In this document: in pieces, positions 8,951 through 18,103 of the stretch
Position numbering within the stretch: position 1 is the first letter of the stretch
Layout of the letters: each line of letters begins with the position of its first letter
DNA from: Kitasatospora purpeofusca
Lineage (GTDB): Bacteria; Actinomycetota; Actinomycetes; Streptomycetales; Streptomycetaceae
Length of the DNA stretch: 64,000 bases
Direction of reading: 5' to 3'
Assembly: GCF_000718025.1 (NCBI RefSeq)
Contig: NZ_JODS01000027.1
Location: forward strand, 1 to 64,000
Made by a program: the position numbers and the translations under genes
The notes under the pieces: model-generated
The model's input: only the letters and a program-made list of their open reading frames with translations
Databases searched by the model: none
What the model was told of the DNA's origin: nothing

Positions 8951-9930
8951 TGGGCTCCTCCGCGCTTGTTGACGAACCGCATGAATCCGAAGGACAGCAC
9001 GAAGATCACCAGGGCGAGGATCACCGAACGGGTCGCCGCCGCGTGGTAGTTGTTCGCCGCGACCTCGTTCTGGGCGGCCATGATCGGCGTCCAGTCACCG
9101 GCCAGGTTGGGAGCGACGGCCTTCATGATGACGGGCTCGTTGTAGAGCTGGGCCATGCCGATGATGGAGAACACGGTGGTCATCACCAGGGCCGGCCGGA
9201 CCATCGGGATCTTGATGTGCCAGGCGAGCCGCCAGCCGGTGCAGCCGTCCAGCTCCGCCGCCTCGGTGAACTCGCCCGGGATCGCCTTCAGGGCGGAGTG
9301 GATGACGATCATGTTGTAACCGGTCCAGCCCCAGGTCAGCATGTTGCCGACCGACCACGGCAGCATGCCGTCGGAAGTGAAGTCGACGTGCAGCCCGATC
9401 CGGCCGAGGGCGTCGGCGATCGGGCTGACGTCCGGCTGGTAGAGGAAGGACCACATCAGGCCGCCGATCACGCCGGGGATGGCGTACGGCAGGAAGAAGC
9501 CGAGCCGGAAGAACCGCTTGAACGGAGTGCGGCGGGCGTCCAGCAGCAGGGCCAGGACGAGCGCCAGACCCAGCATCAGCGGCACCTGGACCAGGCCGAT
9601 CAGCACCACCCGGACGATCGAGGCGGTGAAGGCGTGGTCGCCCAGCGCGTCCGTGTAGTTGGACAGTCCGGTGAAGACCTCGGAGGGGGGAGCGAGGCCG
9701 AGCCCGGAGCGGTGCAGCTTGTACAGGCTCTCGTACAGGGCGTAGCAGATCGGGGCGACGAACGTGACGGCGAACAGCGTGCCGAACGGCGCCAGGAACC
9801 CCAGCGGGGCCCAGCGGCGGCCGTCGGTCCGGCGCCGCCGGGCGGGGCCGGCCTTCGACCGGGACGGTTCCGGAGTGTCCCCGGTGCGCACCTTCGAGCG
9901 CGCCCGGGTCGCAACAGAGGAGGGGCTCAT
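8947..9930 (-). CDS. sugar ABC transporter permease (MalF type), second operon
   Basis: 327 residues with a basic, disordered cytoplasmic head (1-45) and then six membrane helices. EAA loop: FTEAAELDGCTGWRLAWHIKIPMVRP (about 215-240). I chose the ATG at 9930 (MSPSSVATR) since the longer open frame upstream overlaps the lipoprotein gene in another frame and has no family similarity. It starts two bases after the lipoprotein stop, so the two are certainly co-transcribed. No ATPase gene is present, again suggesting use of a shared MsiK-type ATPase. Confidence 0.92.
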   Translation of the reverse strand: MSPSSVATRARSKVRTGDTPEPSRSKAGPARRRRTDGRRWAPLGFLAPFGTLFAVTFVAPICYALYESLYKLHRSGLGLAPPSEVFTGLSNYTDALGDHAFTASIVRVVLIGLVQVPLMLGLALVLALLLDARRTPFKRFFRLGFFLPYAIPGVIGGLMWSFLYQPDVSPIADALGRIGLHVDFTSDGMLPWSVGNMLTWGWTGYNMIVIHSALKAIPGEFTEAAELDGCTGWRLAWHIKIPMVRPALVMTTVFSIIGMAQLYNEPVIMKAVAPNLAGDWTPIMAAQNEVAANNYHAAATRSVILALVIFVLSFGFMRFVNKRGGAQ

Positions 9931-9932
9931 GG

Positions 9933-11234
9933 TCAGCCGATTTCCATGCCCTGGGTCTTCATCTCGGCCACGGTCTGCGCCTGGGTCTCGGCCAGCGCGG
10001 CGTCCAGGCCGAGGCCGCCCGCTCCCGCCTTGCCGAGGCCGTCGCCGAGCACGCCCGAGGTCTTGGTCATGACCGGGCCCCAGCGGAAACCGGTGTCGAC
10101 GCGGCCGGCGCTCTCCTTGAACACGTCGAAGATCGTCTGGCCGCCGTAGAACGGGTCCGGCTGGTGCAGCGCCGGGTTCTCCAGGCCGGAGAGCGCCGCC
10201 GGGTAGATCCCCGTCTCCTTGATCAGGTTGCTGACGCTGGCCTGGTCGGTGCCGAACCAGTGGGCGAACTCGACGGCCTCCTTGACGTGCTTGCAGCCCT
10301 TCAGCACGGCGTTGGGGGAACCGCCCGCGTTGCCGGTGGCCGGGGCCGCCGCGTCCCAGACCGGCATCGGGGCGACGGCCCAGTTGCCGGAGGTCTGCTT
10401 GACGCTGTCGGCCAGGATCGGGGTGTCCCAGACCGCGTTGACGTCGGAGAGGATCGTGCCCTCCCCCATGCCCTTGTAGAGCGCGGTGTCGAAGCTCGGC
10501 ACGGTCTTGACGAGCTTCCTGTCGATCAGGTCCTGCCAGAACGCCGTGACCTTCTTCGTCGCCGGGTCGTTGAGGTTCACGGTCCACTTGTCGCCGCTGG
10601 TGCCGAACCACTTGGCGCCCGCCTGCCAGGCGAGTCCCGCGAAGTTGTAGGCGTCGTTGCCGAAGTAGCCGATGTAGGCGTTCGGGTCGGCCGCGTGGAT
10701 GATCGCCGCATCGGCGGCGTACTCGTCCCAGGTCCTGGGCGCGGCGGCGATGCCGTACTTGGTGAACAGGTCCTTGCGGTAGATCAGCGCCATCGGGGCG
10801 ATGTCCACCGGCAGGCCGAAGGTGCGCCCGGAGACCCCGGACTGGGCGAAGGCCCAGGGGGCGTACTCCTTGGCGTAGGGCGCGGCGGCTTCCGTCGCGT
10901 CCTGGAGGGCTCCGGCGGCGGCGAAGGTGGGGAGGGTCTCGAAGCCGACCGATCCCAGACAGGGCGCGTTGCCCGCCTTCACCGCGTTGAGCATCTTGGT
11001 GTAGCCGCCCTTGGAGCCGGGCGAGATCTTGCTGTAGGTGACCTTGATGCCGGGGTGCGCGGCGTTGAAGAGCTCGACGGACTTCTCGTAACCGGGGGCC
11101 CAGCCCCAGAACTCGACGGTGACCGGTCCCGAGGCCTGCTCGGCCGACCCGTCGGAGCCGCAGGCGGCGGCGAAGGCCGTCAGCGACGTGAGCGCCATGG
11201 CGAGGGTGGCCGCTCTGAACGGGCGTGACTTCAT
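9933..11234 (-). CDS. sugar ABC transporter solute-binding lipoprotein, second operon
   Basis: 433 residues. Signal peptide MKSRPFRAATLAMALTSLTA ends in a lipobox with AAAC (lipid Cys at about residue 25), followed by GSDGS. The mature part is SBP_bac_1 with VEFWGWAPGYEKSVELFNAAHPGIKV near the start, where the aromatic residues probably contact sugar. It is the first gene of the operon divergent from the ROK regulator. The ribosome site is weak (GAGGGC). Substrate unknown; a plant-type oligosaccharide is a guess from the DUF5107 partner and the secreted ricin-fold protein nearby. Confidence 0.92.
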   Translation of the reverse strand: MKSRPFRAATLAMALTSLTAFAAACGSDGSAEQASGPVTVEFWGWAPGYEKSVELFNAAHPGIKVTYSKISPGSKGGYTKMLNAVKAGNAPCLGSVGFETLPTFAAAGALQDATEAAAPYAKEYAPWAFAQSGVSGRTFGLPVDIAPMALIYRKDLFTKYGIAAAPRTWDEYAADAAIIHAADPNAYIGYFGNDAYNFAGLAWQAGAKWFGTSGDKWTVNLNDPATKKVTAFWQDLIDRKLVKTVPSFDTALYKGMGEGTILSDVNAVWDTPILADSVKQTSGNWAVAPMPVWDAAAPATGNAGGSPNAVLKGCKHVKEAVEFAHWFGTDQASVSNLIKETGIYPAALSGLENPALHQPDPFYGGQTIFDVFKESAGRVDTGFRWGPVMTKTSGVLGDGLGKAGAGGLGLDAALAETQAQTVAEMKTQGMEIG

Positions 11235-11537
11235 GGGGAGGCCCTCATCTCTGCCTGCCGCGGGCGGGGCGCACGGCCCGGACGCGGTGGTGGGGGAACC
11301 CGCTGACGCTGCGGGTTGTTAGTTCGGCTAGTGTGTTAATTAAGAATGGCGCTGTCAAGGGATGCGTCGGAACGTTCTGCAAACAGGCCCCACCAGCCCG
11401 CAGAGCGGTTCGAAACGGGCATAGCGCCGCATCCCGCGGTCGCGCCGGGGCGAGTTTCTTCGAACGGTGCATCAACTAACATGGTCAAGATCGGCCCTGC
11501 CCTGCGCGCAGGATCCGGAGCGGAACGAGGAGACGAC
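11235..11537. promoter_or_regulatory. divergent promoter region with possible ROK operator
   Basis: An AT-rich island stands out in GC-rich DNA. It contains TGTTAGTT (11317-11324) and TGTTAATT (11334-11341), two near-identical octamers 17 bp apart, the second running into the palindrome TTAATTAA (11336-11343). ROK repressors of the XylR/NagC type bind AT-rich TTA-containing sites, so this is the best operator candidate between the sugar operon and the ROK gene. No TATA-like promoter can be fixed with confidence on either strand. Confidence 0.45.
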
Positions 11538-12884
11538 GTGCAGCCAGGACAGCGCGGCACCACCGGCACGGGCGCCGGCCCGGCCGGCCGCACCCACCCG
11601 GGCGCGGCACCGACCCCGGCCACCGGGGCCGCCGCCGTCATGGCGGGCTACCCCGAGGCGGCCGACAAGGCCTCGCTGCGCCGCACCAACCTCGGCGTGT
11701 TGCTGCGTCACCTGCGCGACAGCGGCCCGCAGTCCCGCACCCACCTGTCCACCGCGACCGGTCTGCCCAAGGCGACGGTCTCGGTCCTGGTCGCCGACCT
11801 GATCGAGCGCGGCCTGGTCCGCGAGGGCGAACTCGACCGCGCCGGCTCGATCGGCCGGCCGCACCGCATGGTCGAACTCGACGGCCGCCGCATCTGCGGC
11901 ATCGGCGCGGAGATCGGTGCCGACCACATCACCGTGCTCGCGCTCGATCTGCGCGGCACGGTCGTCCACGAGGACCGCCGCGCGCTCGACGTGCCGGCAC
12001 TGACCGCCCGGGCCGCCCTGGCGGAGGTCGCCGACCTCGTCGCGGACTGCCTGAGCGCCGTCGCCGAGCGGGACATGCACCCGATCGGGATCACCCTCGT
12101 CACCCAGGGGTCGGTCGACGCCGCCTCCGGAAGCGTCGTCGTCGCCACCAACTTCGGCTGGCGGGGCGTACGGGCGGCCCAGGAGCTGCGGGTGCGGCTC
12201 GGCCGGGACGCCCCGCCCGTCCTGGTCGAGAACGACGCCGAGTCCGGCGCCCTCGCCGAATACCTCGCCGCCCCCGGCACCGACGTCCGCGAACTCGTCT
12301 ACGTCACCGGCGGGATCGGCGTCGGCGGCGCCAGCATCTCCGGCGGCAAACTGCTGCGCGGCTCGGAGATCGGGCACATGAAGCTCGACCGGCTCGACCG
12401 GCCCTGCCCGTGCGGGCGGACCGGCTGCTGGGAGGTCGCCGTCGGGCTCCAGGCCTTCCTGGACGCGGCCGCCGACCCGACGGACCGGGTGCACGACCTC
12501 TCCGTCGACCTGGCCGAACGCCTCGGCGACCTGCTCGACCGGGCCGACGCGGGGGACCCGAGAACCCTCTCGGCTCTCGCCGGCCTCGCCGGGGACCTCG
12601 CCCTCGGGCTGAGCGTCCTGGTGGACGTCCTCAATCCGCCCAGGATCGTTCTCGGCGGGTACTTCGCGGTGTTCGGCCGCTACCTGGTGGAGCCCGCGCA
12701 GCAGGTCCTCGACGAGCGCAGGATCGCCCCCACCACCGAGCGGGTGGTCGTGGCCGCCTCGACGCTCGGGCTCTCCAACGCCGCGCGGGGCGGCGCGCTG
12801 CTGGCGCTCGCCGGCATCTTCCAGGACCCCTCCGTCGTTCCGGTCCGGCCGGCCCCGGAGGACAGCGACACCTGGCCGCTCTGA
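11538..12884 (+). CDS. ROK-family transcriptional regulator
   Basis: 448 residues. After an Ala/Gly/Pro-rich head, a winged HTH (about 47-105) reads NLGVLLRHLRDSGPQSRTHL with recognition helix PKATVSVLVADLIE. The ROK sugar-kinase-like domain follows (from about 125), with the zinc cluster CPCGRTGCWE and the preceding GSEIGHMKLD. The kinase-type catalytic Asp region reads ENDAESGALAEY, so it is a sugar-binding repressor rather than a kinase. GTG start at 11538 is supported by GAGGAGA five bases upstream; the longer open frame is unlikely. It is divergent from the sugar ABC operon and probably its repressor. Confidence 0.92.
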   Translation: MQPGQRGTTGTGAGPAGRTHPGAAPTPATGAAAVMAGYPEAADKASLRRTNLGVLLRHLRDSGPQSRTHLSTATGLPKATVSVLVADLIERGLVREGELDRAGSIGRPHRMVELDGRRICGIGAEIGADHITVLALDLRGTVVHEDRRALDVPALTARAALAEVADLVADCLSAVAERDMHPIGITLVTQGSVDAASGSVVVATNFGWRGVRAAQELRVRLGRDAPPVLVENDAESGALAEYLAAPGTDVRELVYVTGGIGVGGASISGGKLLRGSEIGHMKLDRLDRPCPCGRTGCWEVAVGLQAFLDAAADPTDRVHDLSVDLAERLGDLLDRADAGDPRTLSALAGLAGDLALGLSVLVDVLNPPRIVLGGYFAVFGRYLVEPAQQVLDERRIAPTTERVVVAASTLGLSNAARGGALLALAGIFQDPSVVPVRPAPEDSDTWPL

Positions 12885-13443
12885 GGACCCGGCCGGGGCC
12901 TCCACCGCCCCGGCCGCCGGGCCCGGCGGCCAGTGCTGAATCCTGCTCCGACTTGCTCGAACATCAGCATTTCCGACCAGAAAACCGCATGATCTGTGCG
13001 CCCAGCTGCCCGGTTGCGTCCCGAGGAGCACCTTCCGGGCCGCTGCCCGGTGCCGTCGGCCGACCTGCCCGCACCTGCACGGCGACAGGCTCGACCGGCG
13101 CATCCCGATCGCTGAGTGAGCCCTTGACAGTCGCGACGTCCCCTGCCACCGTTTGATCGCAGTTGCTCTCTGACGCAGGTTTTCGAGCAACTTCGGCCAG
13201 ATCGAACCCGGGGACATCGAGATGTCCCTCGGACCACCGCTCCTCGCCCGACACCCGGGCCCTCGGAGCCGGACGTCCCCCTTCACGGCGCCGATCGCCG
13301 TAGCCCCGCCCGACCGTCGCCGTGCCGACAGGCCCCCGGCGGCCCACGCGGGAATCCCGAACGGCAGTCCCCAACGGCAATCCCGAACGGCAGTCCCGGT
13401 CGGCTCCTCCCCCACCAGTGCGTTGTCCCCCCAAGGAGCTCTC
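12885..13443. other. 559-bp region upstream of the secreted protein, with promoter-like and repeat elements
   Basis: No gene recognised. A perfect TTGACA is at 13124-13129. About 30 bases downstream is an inverted repeat GTTGCTC (13162-13168) / GAGCAAC (13185-13191) with a 16-base spacer, a likely operator or leader hairpin. Close to the gene (about 13350-13400) a short unit like AACGGCAGTCCCG is repeated three times in tandem; its role is unknown. Confidence 0.4.
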
Positions 13444-15930
13444 GTGTCATCCCCGCCGCGCAGAATCCTCGCCACCGCCCTCGCCACCGCGCTCCTCGCG
13501 CTCGGCGGCGCCGCCACCCCAGCCGCAACAGCGGCGACCCCCGACAGTGCCGCTTACACGATCAGCGTCGGGTCCCCCGTCCCGTACCCGCACCCGACGG
13601 ACACCCCCGCCGTCCCGTACACCGACAAGGACGGCACGTTCTACTTCCAGCAGTCGGCCGCCCTGTACGGCACCGACCAGCCCAGGTACTGGGACTTCTT
13701 CACCGGGACCGACTTCGACACCGCCTCCCGGTCGAGCGCCGTCAGCGACGCGGTGAACCCGGCCAACGCCAACGACCGGAACAACGACACGACCTGGCGG
13801 TGCAACAACAGCCCGACCGGCCTCACGTCGAGCTTCGCCGTCGGCAGCACCAGCTACTCGCAGAAGAACTTCTGCGACCTGTCGGGGATCTGGGTCGACC
13901 CGGACACCGGTGACTGGTACGGCCTGGTCCACAACGAGTTCACCCCGCAGCCCTTCGGCGACGGCCTCCACTTCGACGCCATCGACTACACGGTCTCCAC
14001 CGACCAGGGCCGCACGTGGACCATCAAGGACCACGTGATCACCTCGCCGTTCAGCACCGTCCGGGGCGACACCACGCAGTTCCCCAACCAGACCTACCAC
14101 TACGGCGACGGCGACCAGCGCCTGTTCGTCGACACCGCCTCGGGCTACTTCTACGTCTTCTACGGCTCGCGCATCGTCGACAAGAGCGGCGGCTGGAAGG
14201 CCTTCCACGAGCACGTGGCCCGGGCGCCGATCTCCGGCAAGATGGCGCCCTCCAGCTGGCAGAAGTGGTACGACGGCGCTTGGTCCCAGGCCGGGGTCGG
14301 CGGCAGGGAGAGCAACATGGTGCCGGTCGGCGCCTCCAGCACCACCGGCTACACCCCGGCCGCGGGCGAGTACGACCCGGCGAACACCGGCACCTCGGCC
14401 CAGCAGATCAGCGCGGGTACGATGCCGGCGACCTCGCCGCTGTTCGTCATGGACATCACCTACAACGCGCACCTGGGCCTGTACATCGGCGAGCCGCAGG
14501 GCGTCGACCAGAGCGGGAACGCCCCCCAGCAGTACTACGCCACCGACAACCTGGCCACCCAGAAGTGGTACCCGATCGGCGACAGCGGCAGCTACCGCAC
14601 CGCCTCCTGGTACCGCTGGTTCCTCGACAGCGCGAACCGCACCAGCTCCAACATCGTCGGCAAGAACTTCCGCACCTACTGCGCCTTCGGCTGCTCGGGC
14701 GGCGCGTCCGGCGAGTACGTGGACGTGAGCATCGGCTCGTCCGCACCCGCCCCGGCCCCGGTCGACCCGACCAAGGCCTACCGGATCTCCGGCGGCAACG
14801 GCCAGATCCTCGCCCAGGTCCCCAGCAGCTCCGCGACCACCTCCGTCGCCACGGCCACCGCCTCCGCGCTGCAGTCCTGGGTGTTCACCGGCAACGGCGA
14901 CGGCTCCTACCGGATCACCAACGCCTCGACCGGGAAGCTGCTCGGCGTCGACGCCTCCTCGAAGGCGGGCCGTGCCTGGGGCGCCAAGCCGATCGTCACC
15001 GCCGCCGGTGCGATCGGCCCCGCCGTCGGACAGCAGTGGTTCGTCGTCCCCGGAACGTCCGCGAGCAACGGCTCCGCCTCCGGAACGTACCACCTGGTCA
15101 ACCGCTACAGCGGCCTGGTGATCGGGCTGTCCGCGGACACCGCCCGCCCGACGGAGACCACGCCGACCCGCACCTGGACCAACACCACGAGCAGCCCGGT
15201 CGGCGGGACGCGCGGAGCGGCCGAGCAGACGCTGACCCTGACCCAGACCGGCCCCGCGCCCGCGATCGTCACGGTCACCGACCCCGGCGCCCGGTCGAGC
15301 AAGGTCAACACCGCCGTCAGCCTGCAGATCCAGGCGAACGCCGGCGGCGCCGGCACCCTCTCCTACAGCGCGAGCGGCCTGCCCACCGGCCTGACGATCA
15401 ACGCCACCACCGGCCTGATCACCGGCACCCCCACCACCGCCGGCGCCTACACCACGACGGTCACCGCCACCGCCGGAACCACCACCGGCAGCACCACCTT
15501 CACCTGGACCGTCACCACCGCCCTCGACGGCACCCACACCCTCACCGCCTCCGGCAAGGCCCTCGACGACCCCAACCACTCCACCGCCCCCGGCACCCAG
15601 CTCATCACCTACACCCCCGGCACCGGCGCCAACCAGAAGTGGATCTTCACCCAGCAGACCGACGGCACCTACCGCATCGCCAACGCCGAGTCCGGCCTCT
15701 GCATGGACGTCAACGGCGGATCCACCACCGCCGGCACCGCCGTCATCCAGTGGCCCTGCACCACCGGCACCAACCAACGCTGGACCGTGACCCCCGCCAC
15801 CAGCGGGGGCTACAAGATCACCTCCAAGGTCAGCGGACTCCTCCTCACCACCGCCTCCACCACCAACGGAGCCCTCGTCACCCAGCAACCGGACACCGAC
15901 AGCGCGCTCCAGCGCTGGACCGTCAACTAG
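13444..15930 (+). CDS. secreted beta-propeller-like protein with two ricin-type lectin modules and an Ig-like domain
   Basis: 828 residues. Signal peptide with hydrophobic run ILATALATALLALGGA and AAATPAATAA cleavage zone. Residues about 40-435 look like a five-bladed propeller of the glycosidase type (YVFYGSRIV, LSGIWVDPDTGDWYGLVHNEF, repeated W/Y-rich blades). Then a first ricin-fold segment (about 445-590, QSWVFTG, QQWFVV), a putative Ig/cadherin-like domain (about 605-690, GLPTGLTINATTGLITGTPT), and a second ricin-fold module (about 695-828) with the QxW repeats NQKWIF, NQRWTV, LQRWTV. The GTG at 13444 follows AAGGAG closely. It is likely exported to bind and perhaps cut a polysaccharide feeding the neighbouring importer; enzymatic activity is an inference. 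Confidence 0.8.
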   Translation: MSSPPRRILATALATALLALGGAATPAATAATPDSAAYTISVGSPVPYPHPTDTPAVPYTDKDGTFYFQQSAALYGTDQPRYWDFFTGTDFDTASRSSAVSDAVNPANANDRNNDTTWRCNNSPTGLTSSFAVGSTSYSQKNFCDLSGIWVDPDTGDWYGLVHNEFTPQPFGDGLHFDAIDYTVSTDQGRTWTIKDHVITSPFSTVRGDTTQFPNQTYHYGDGDQRLFVDTASGYFYVFYGSRIVDKSGGWKAFHEHVARAPISGKMAPSSWQKWYDGAWSQAGVGGRESNMVPVGASSTTGYTPAAGEYDPANTGTSAQQISAGTMPATSPLFVMDITYNAHLGLYIGEPQGVDQSGNAPQQYYATDNLATQKWYPIGDSGSYRTASWYRWFLDSANRTSSNIVGKNFRTYCAFGCSGGASGEYVDVSIGSSAPAPAPVDPTKAYRISGGNGQILAQVPSSSATTSVATATASALQSWVFTGNGDGSYRITNASTGKLLGVDASSKAGRAWGAKPIVTAAGAIGPAVGQQWFVVPGTSASNGSASGTYHLVNRYSGLVIGLSADTARPTETTPTRTWTNTTSSPVGGTRGAAEQTLTLTQTGPAPAIVTVTDPGARSSKVNTAVSLQIQANAGGAGTLSYSASGLPTGLTINATTGLITGTPTTAGAYTTTVTATAGTTTGSTTFTWTVTTALDGTHTLTASGKALDDPNHSTAPGTQLITYTPGTGANQKWIFTQQTDGTYRIANAESGLCMDVNGGSTTAGTAVIQWPCTTGTNQRWTVTPATSGGYKITSKVSGLLLTTASTTNGALVTQQPDTDSALQRWTVN

Positions 15931-15958
15931 CCACCACCACAGGCACGCAGGCAGGAAA

Positions 15959-16007
15959 GGGCCTCCCGGCCGGAGCGGACGCTGCGTCCGCTCCGGCCGG
16001 GAGGCCC
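15959..16007. terminator. strong hairpin terminator
   Basis: Bases 15959-15980 and 15986-16007 form a perfect 22-bp stem with a five-base loop, 29 bases after the stop of the secreted protein gene. There is no T-run, as is common for Streptomyces terminators. Confidence 0.85.
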
Positions 16008-16047
16008 CACCCCTCGCCCGCAGGTCGGAGTTGTGGTTCTGCGTTCC

Positions 16048-16150
16048 CGGCTCCGGCCGATGCACGATCGGACCCTGGTTGATCGTACGTAGGGATCCGA
16101 CGGTGCCGGCAGGCGTCGGCCATGGGCGAGGAGCGGTACGAAGGTCGGGT
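16048..16150 (+). repeat. 103-bp direct repeat, copy 1 (permease gene leader)
   Basis: This stretch matches 21962-22064 at 100 of 103 positions. In copy 2 it is the leader plus first four codons of a uracil/xanthine permease fragment (ATGAAGGTC...). Here the start codon is changed to ACG, and the permease sequence stops right after. It is therefore a relic of the same gene's 5' end. Its left end includes the 16-base core CCGGCCGATGCACGAT (16053-16068), which recurs with one or two changes at 21967 and 22205. Confidence 0.9.
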
Positions 16151-16280
16151 CCTCGTGCAGCCGACCGCCTGGCGCGCCCTCCGTAACTGCTCGAGCTCGT
16201 CCTCATCAAGCTCATCAACGGCGAGCCCGGCGAGGACACCCGCCCGGACCGGGCGCCGGGTGCAGGGAGCTGGCCGAGGG

Positions 16281-16541
16281 TCAGTCGGGCCAAGCGCCGG
16301 TGAGCCGGCGGGTCCCGGCCGCGCCCCCGCGGTCGACCGCCGCCTTGACCAGAGCGAAGATTGCCCCTTGCAGGGCGGCGGCGACCAGCACCTCTCTCCA
16401 GCTGCGGTCCTCGTCAGTGGCCCGGGGCGCCTCGTCCTCATGGCCGAGAACCGCCCACAGGCGCTTGAACACGGAACCGGCCACGACGCCGCCGAGTGCG
16501 CCGAACAGCAGGCCGAGCGGCTTGTACAAGATCTTGCCCAT
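16281..16541 (-). CDS. DUF4235 family small membrane protein
   Basis: 86 residues. First hydrophobic segment YKPLGLLFGALGGVVAG (5-21) is followed by KRLWAVLGHEDEAPRATDEDRSW and a second helix REVLVAAALQGAIFALVKAAVDRGG. This is the standard DUF4235 layout, a family of unknown function common in actinobacteria near stress genes. The ATG at 16541 has GGGAG nine bases upstream; the alternative ATG at 16550 touches that site directly. It is the first gene inside the segment bounded by the two 103-bp repeats. Confidence 0.82.
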   Translation of the reverse strand: MGKILYKPLGLLFGALGGVVAGSVFKRLWAVLGHEDEAPRATDEDRSWREVLVAAALQGAIFALVKAAVDRGGAAGTRRLTGAWPD

Positions 16542-16925
16542 CGTCGTCATCTCCCGTGTGGACTGCACCGTCGCTCCGCGGTCGGGAAGGCACGGCCGAG
16601 CGGTCGGCGAGAACGGCTCCGCTTCACCGGCGGCGCCGGCCCGAGCCCGGCGCCGCCGTACGGCACACGGAGCAGTTCGGCCTGCCCGCCGGGGACCTGG
16701 CCGTAGAGCTTGGCGGTGACCGCCGGGCTGACCTCCCGGACCTCGCCCATGGATTCCTGGCCGAGGACATTGCGCTTGCCGTGCCGTGTCGGAGCCTTCA
16801 CTGCCAATCCTTGGAATGGGCCGCGGCGCCCTCGCCATCGCGTGTATCCGTGGGACCGGTGGCGAAACGGGGCGGTCAGGCAGGGGCCGGGCCGATTGTG
16901 CCGGGCCCGAAGCCGCCGGTGCTCC
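16542..16925. other. region without a secure gene
   Basis: Only short frames occur. A minus-strand frame of 86 codons (16547-16807) contains SPAVTAKLYGQVPGGQAELLRVPYGG, which may be part of an unrecognised small protein or a decayed enzyme; it overlaps the DUF4235 leader and has no supporting context. Confidence 0.3.
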
Positions 16926-17324
16926 CGCGCTCACCTCCTACAACCTCCTGGCGATCCTCCCGGCGCTGCTGGTCCTCGTCTCCGTGCTCGGTGTGGTCGG
17001 CACGTCGGTGAAGGTGTGCTGGAGCAGCAACCGCGAGCAGGCGGTCGAGACCGTGCACCGGCTGTGGCCGACCGAGCTGCTGCCCGGGGAGCTCGCGCAG
17101 GTGCTGCCGACGCCGGCGCACTTCGAGCAGGCCAGTGGACTCGTCACCCACGAGATGGTCGCCGACGCGGTGACCTGCGGTGACGAGGTGGAGGAGCACG
17201 TGGAGGCGGTGCGTGCCTACGTCCGGGCCGGATTCGACGAGGTCCACGTCGGGCAGATCGGCCCGGACAAGAGGTCTTCTTCGAGGCCTACCGGGAACTC
17301 GTCCTGCCCGTCCTCGGCCGCTGA
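16926..17324 (+). pseudogene. chimeric remnant: BrkB N-terminal piece joined to LLM oxidoreductase C-terminus, frameshifted
   Basis: Two unrelated fragments share one frame. Bases about 16926-17004 encode LTSYNLLAILPALLVLVSVLG, the first membrane helix region of a YihY/BrkB protein. From about 17006 the frame continues as the C-terminus of an F420-dependent LLM-class oxidoreductase: VKVCWSSNREQAVETVHRLW, ELLPGELAQVLPTPAHFEQA, GFDEVHVGQIGPD. Near 17268 one base is missing; the expected ending EVFFEAYRELVLPVLGR continues in another frame to a TGA at 17322. It has no start and no active N-terminus, so it is a decayed deletion junction. Confidence 0.75.
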
Positions 17325-17364
17325 CCGGCGGGCCGGGCGGGCCGCCCGTACCGGGTGGCCCACT

Positions 17365-18093
17365 TCACGCTGCGGGGCGGCGCGCGGCCATGAGGTCGGC
17401 GTTCGGGGCCGTCACCAGGTGGAGGCCGGCGGCGTCGAGTTCCTCGGCGATCAGTTCTGCGGGCGCCGGCCAGACCTGGAACGTCTCCCGTTCCTCGCGA
17501 AGCACTTCGTCCTCGCGTTGCACGCGGTAGACGAAGACGGTCCGCAGGACTCCCCGGTGGGGCCGCCGGGTGACTTCCGCGCTGTACAGGTCGGGGCCGA
17601 CGCGGACCGGCCCGAGTCGGACGGCTGGTTCTGGCTCGGCGGGCAAGCGGCCGGGAGGCGGATCGAAGAGCAGCAGGCCGCCGGGCACCAGGGCCGCGGC
17701 GATCGCTTTCCAGGTGGCACGCCTGGTGGCGGGGTCCAGGCAGGCGATCACGTTGGAGGCGACGGCGAGGTCCGCGATCCCGCTCAGGCCCGCGGCCTCA
17801 AGGGGTTCGGGGTGCACAGTGACGCGGGCGCGCCGGTCCGCACCGAGGTGGGCCAGGCGTGACAGCAGGGCGGCGCGCATGGCCGGGGCCGGCTCGACGG
17901 CGTGGACGGGAACACGGGATGCCCGCAGCAGGACCTCGGTCACGATCCCGGTGCCCGCGCCGACATCCAGGATCGAGCGGCGGGCACGGTCGGCGGCGTC
18001 CGCGAAGCGCCGCTCGGCCAAGCGGCGGTCGCTCTCGGCCTGCAGGAGGTCGTAGAACTCCGCGGAGACCGCGTAGTCGTCGGTGTCGCCCAC
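17365..18093 (-). CDS. class I SAM-dependent methyltransferase
   Basis: 242 residues. Rossmann-fold motif I reads ILDVGAGTGIVTEVLL (about 40-56), followed by HAVEPAPAMRAAL and the motif IV region IADLAVASNVIACLDP; then VPGGLLLFDPPPG. Substrate unknown. The GTG start at 18093 lies 10 bases after the stop of the HAD gene, so both are one transcript; the ribosome site is poor and translation may depend on the upstream gene. A small-molecule methyltransferase is the most likely reading. Confidence 0.82.
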   Translation of the reverse strand: MGDTDDYAVSAEFYDLLQAESDRRLAERRFADAADRARRSILDVGAGTGIVTEVLLRASRVPVHAVEPAPAMRAALLSRLAHLGADRRARVTVHPEPLEAAGLSGIADLAVASNVIACLDPATRRATWKAIAAALVPGGLLLFDPPPGRLPAEPEPAVRLGPVRVGPDLYSAEVTRRPHRGVLRTVFVYRVQREDEVLREERETFQVWPAPAELIAEELDAAGLHLVTAPNADLMAARRPAA

Positions 18094-18103
18094 GTCGGCG
18101 CGG

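Noticed and set aside
13351..13402. Short tandem repeat AACGGCAGTCCCG as a CRISPR-like array
   Set aside because: Units touch each other without spacers and number only three; no cas genes are present.
16151..16260. Possible C-terminus of a LacI-type regulator (LLELVLIKLINGEPGED)
   Set aside because: A stop precedes it directly and only about 25 residues look similar, too little to call even a pseudogene.
16547..16807. Minus-strand 86-codon frame with SPAVTAKLYGQVPGG
   Set aside because: No known family, overlaps the leader of DUF4235, arginine-rich end; not enough support for a gene.
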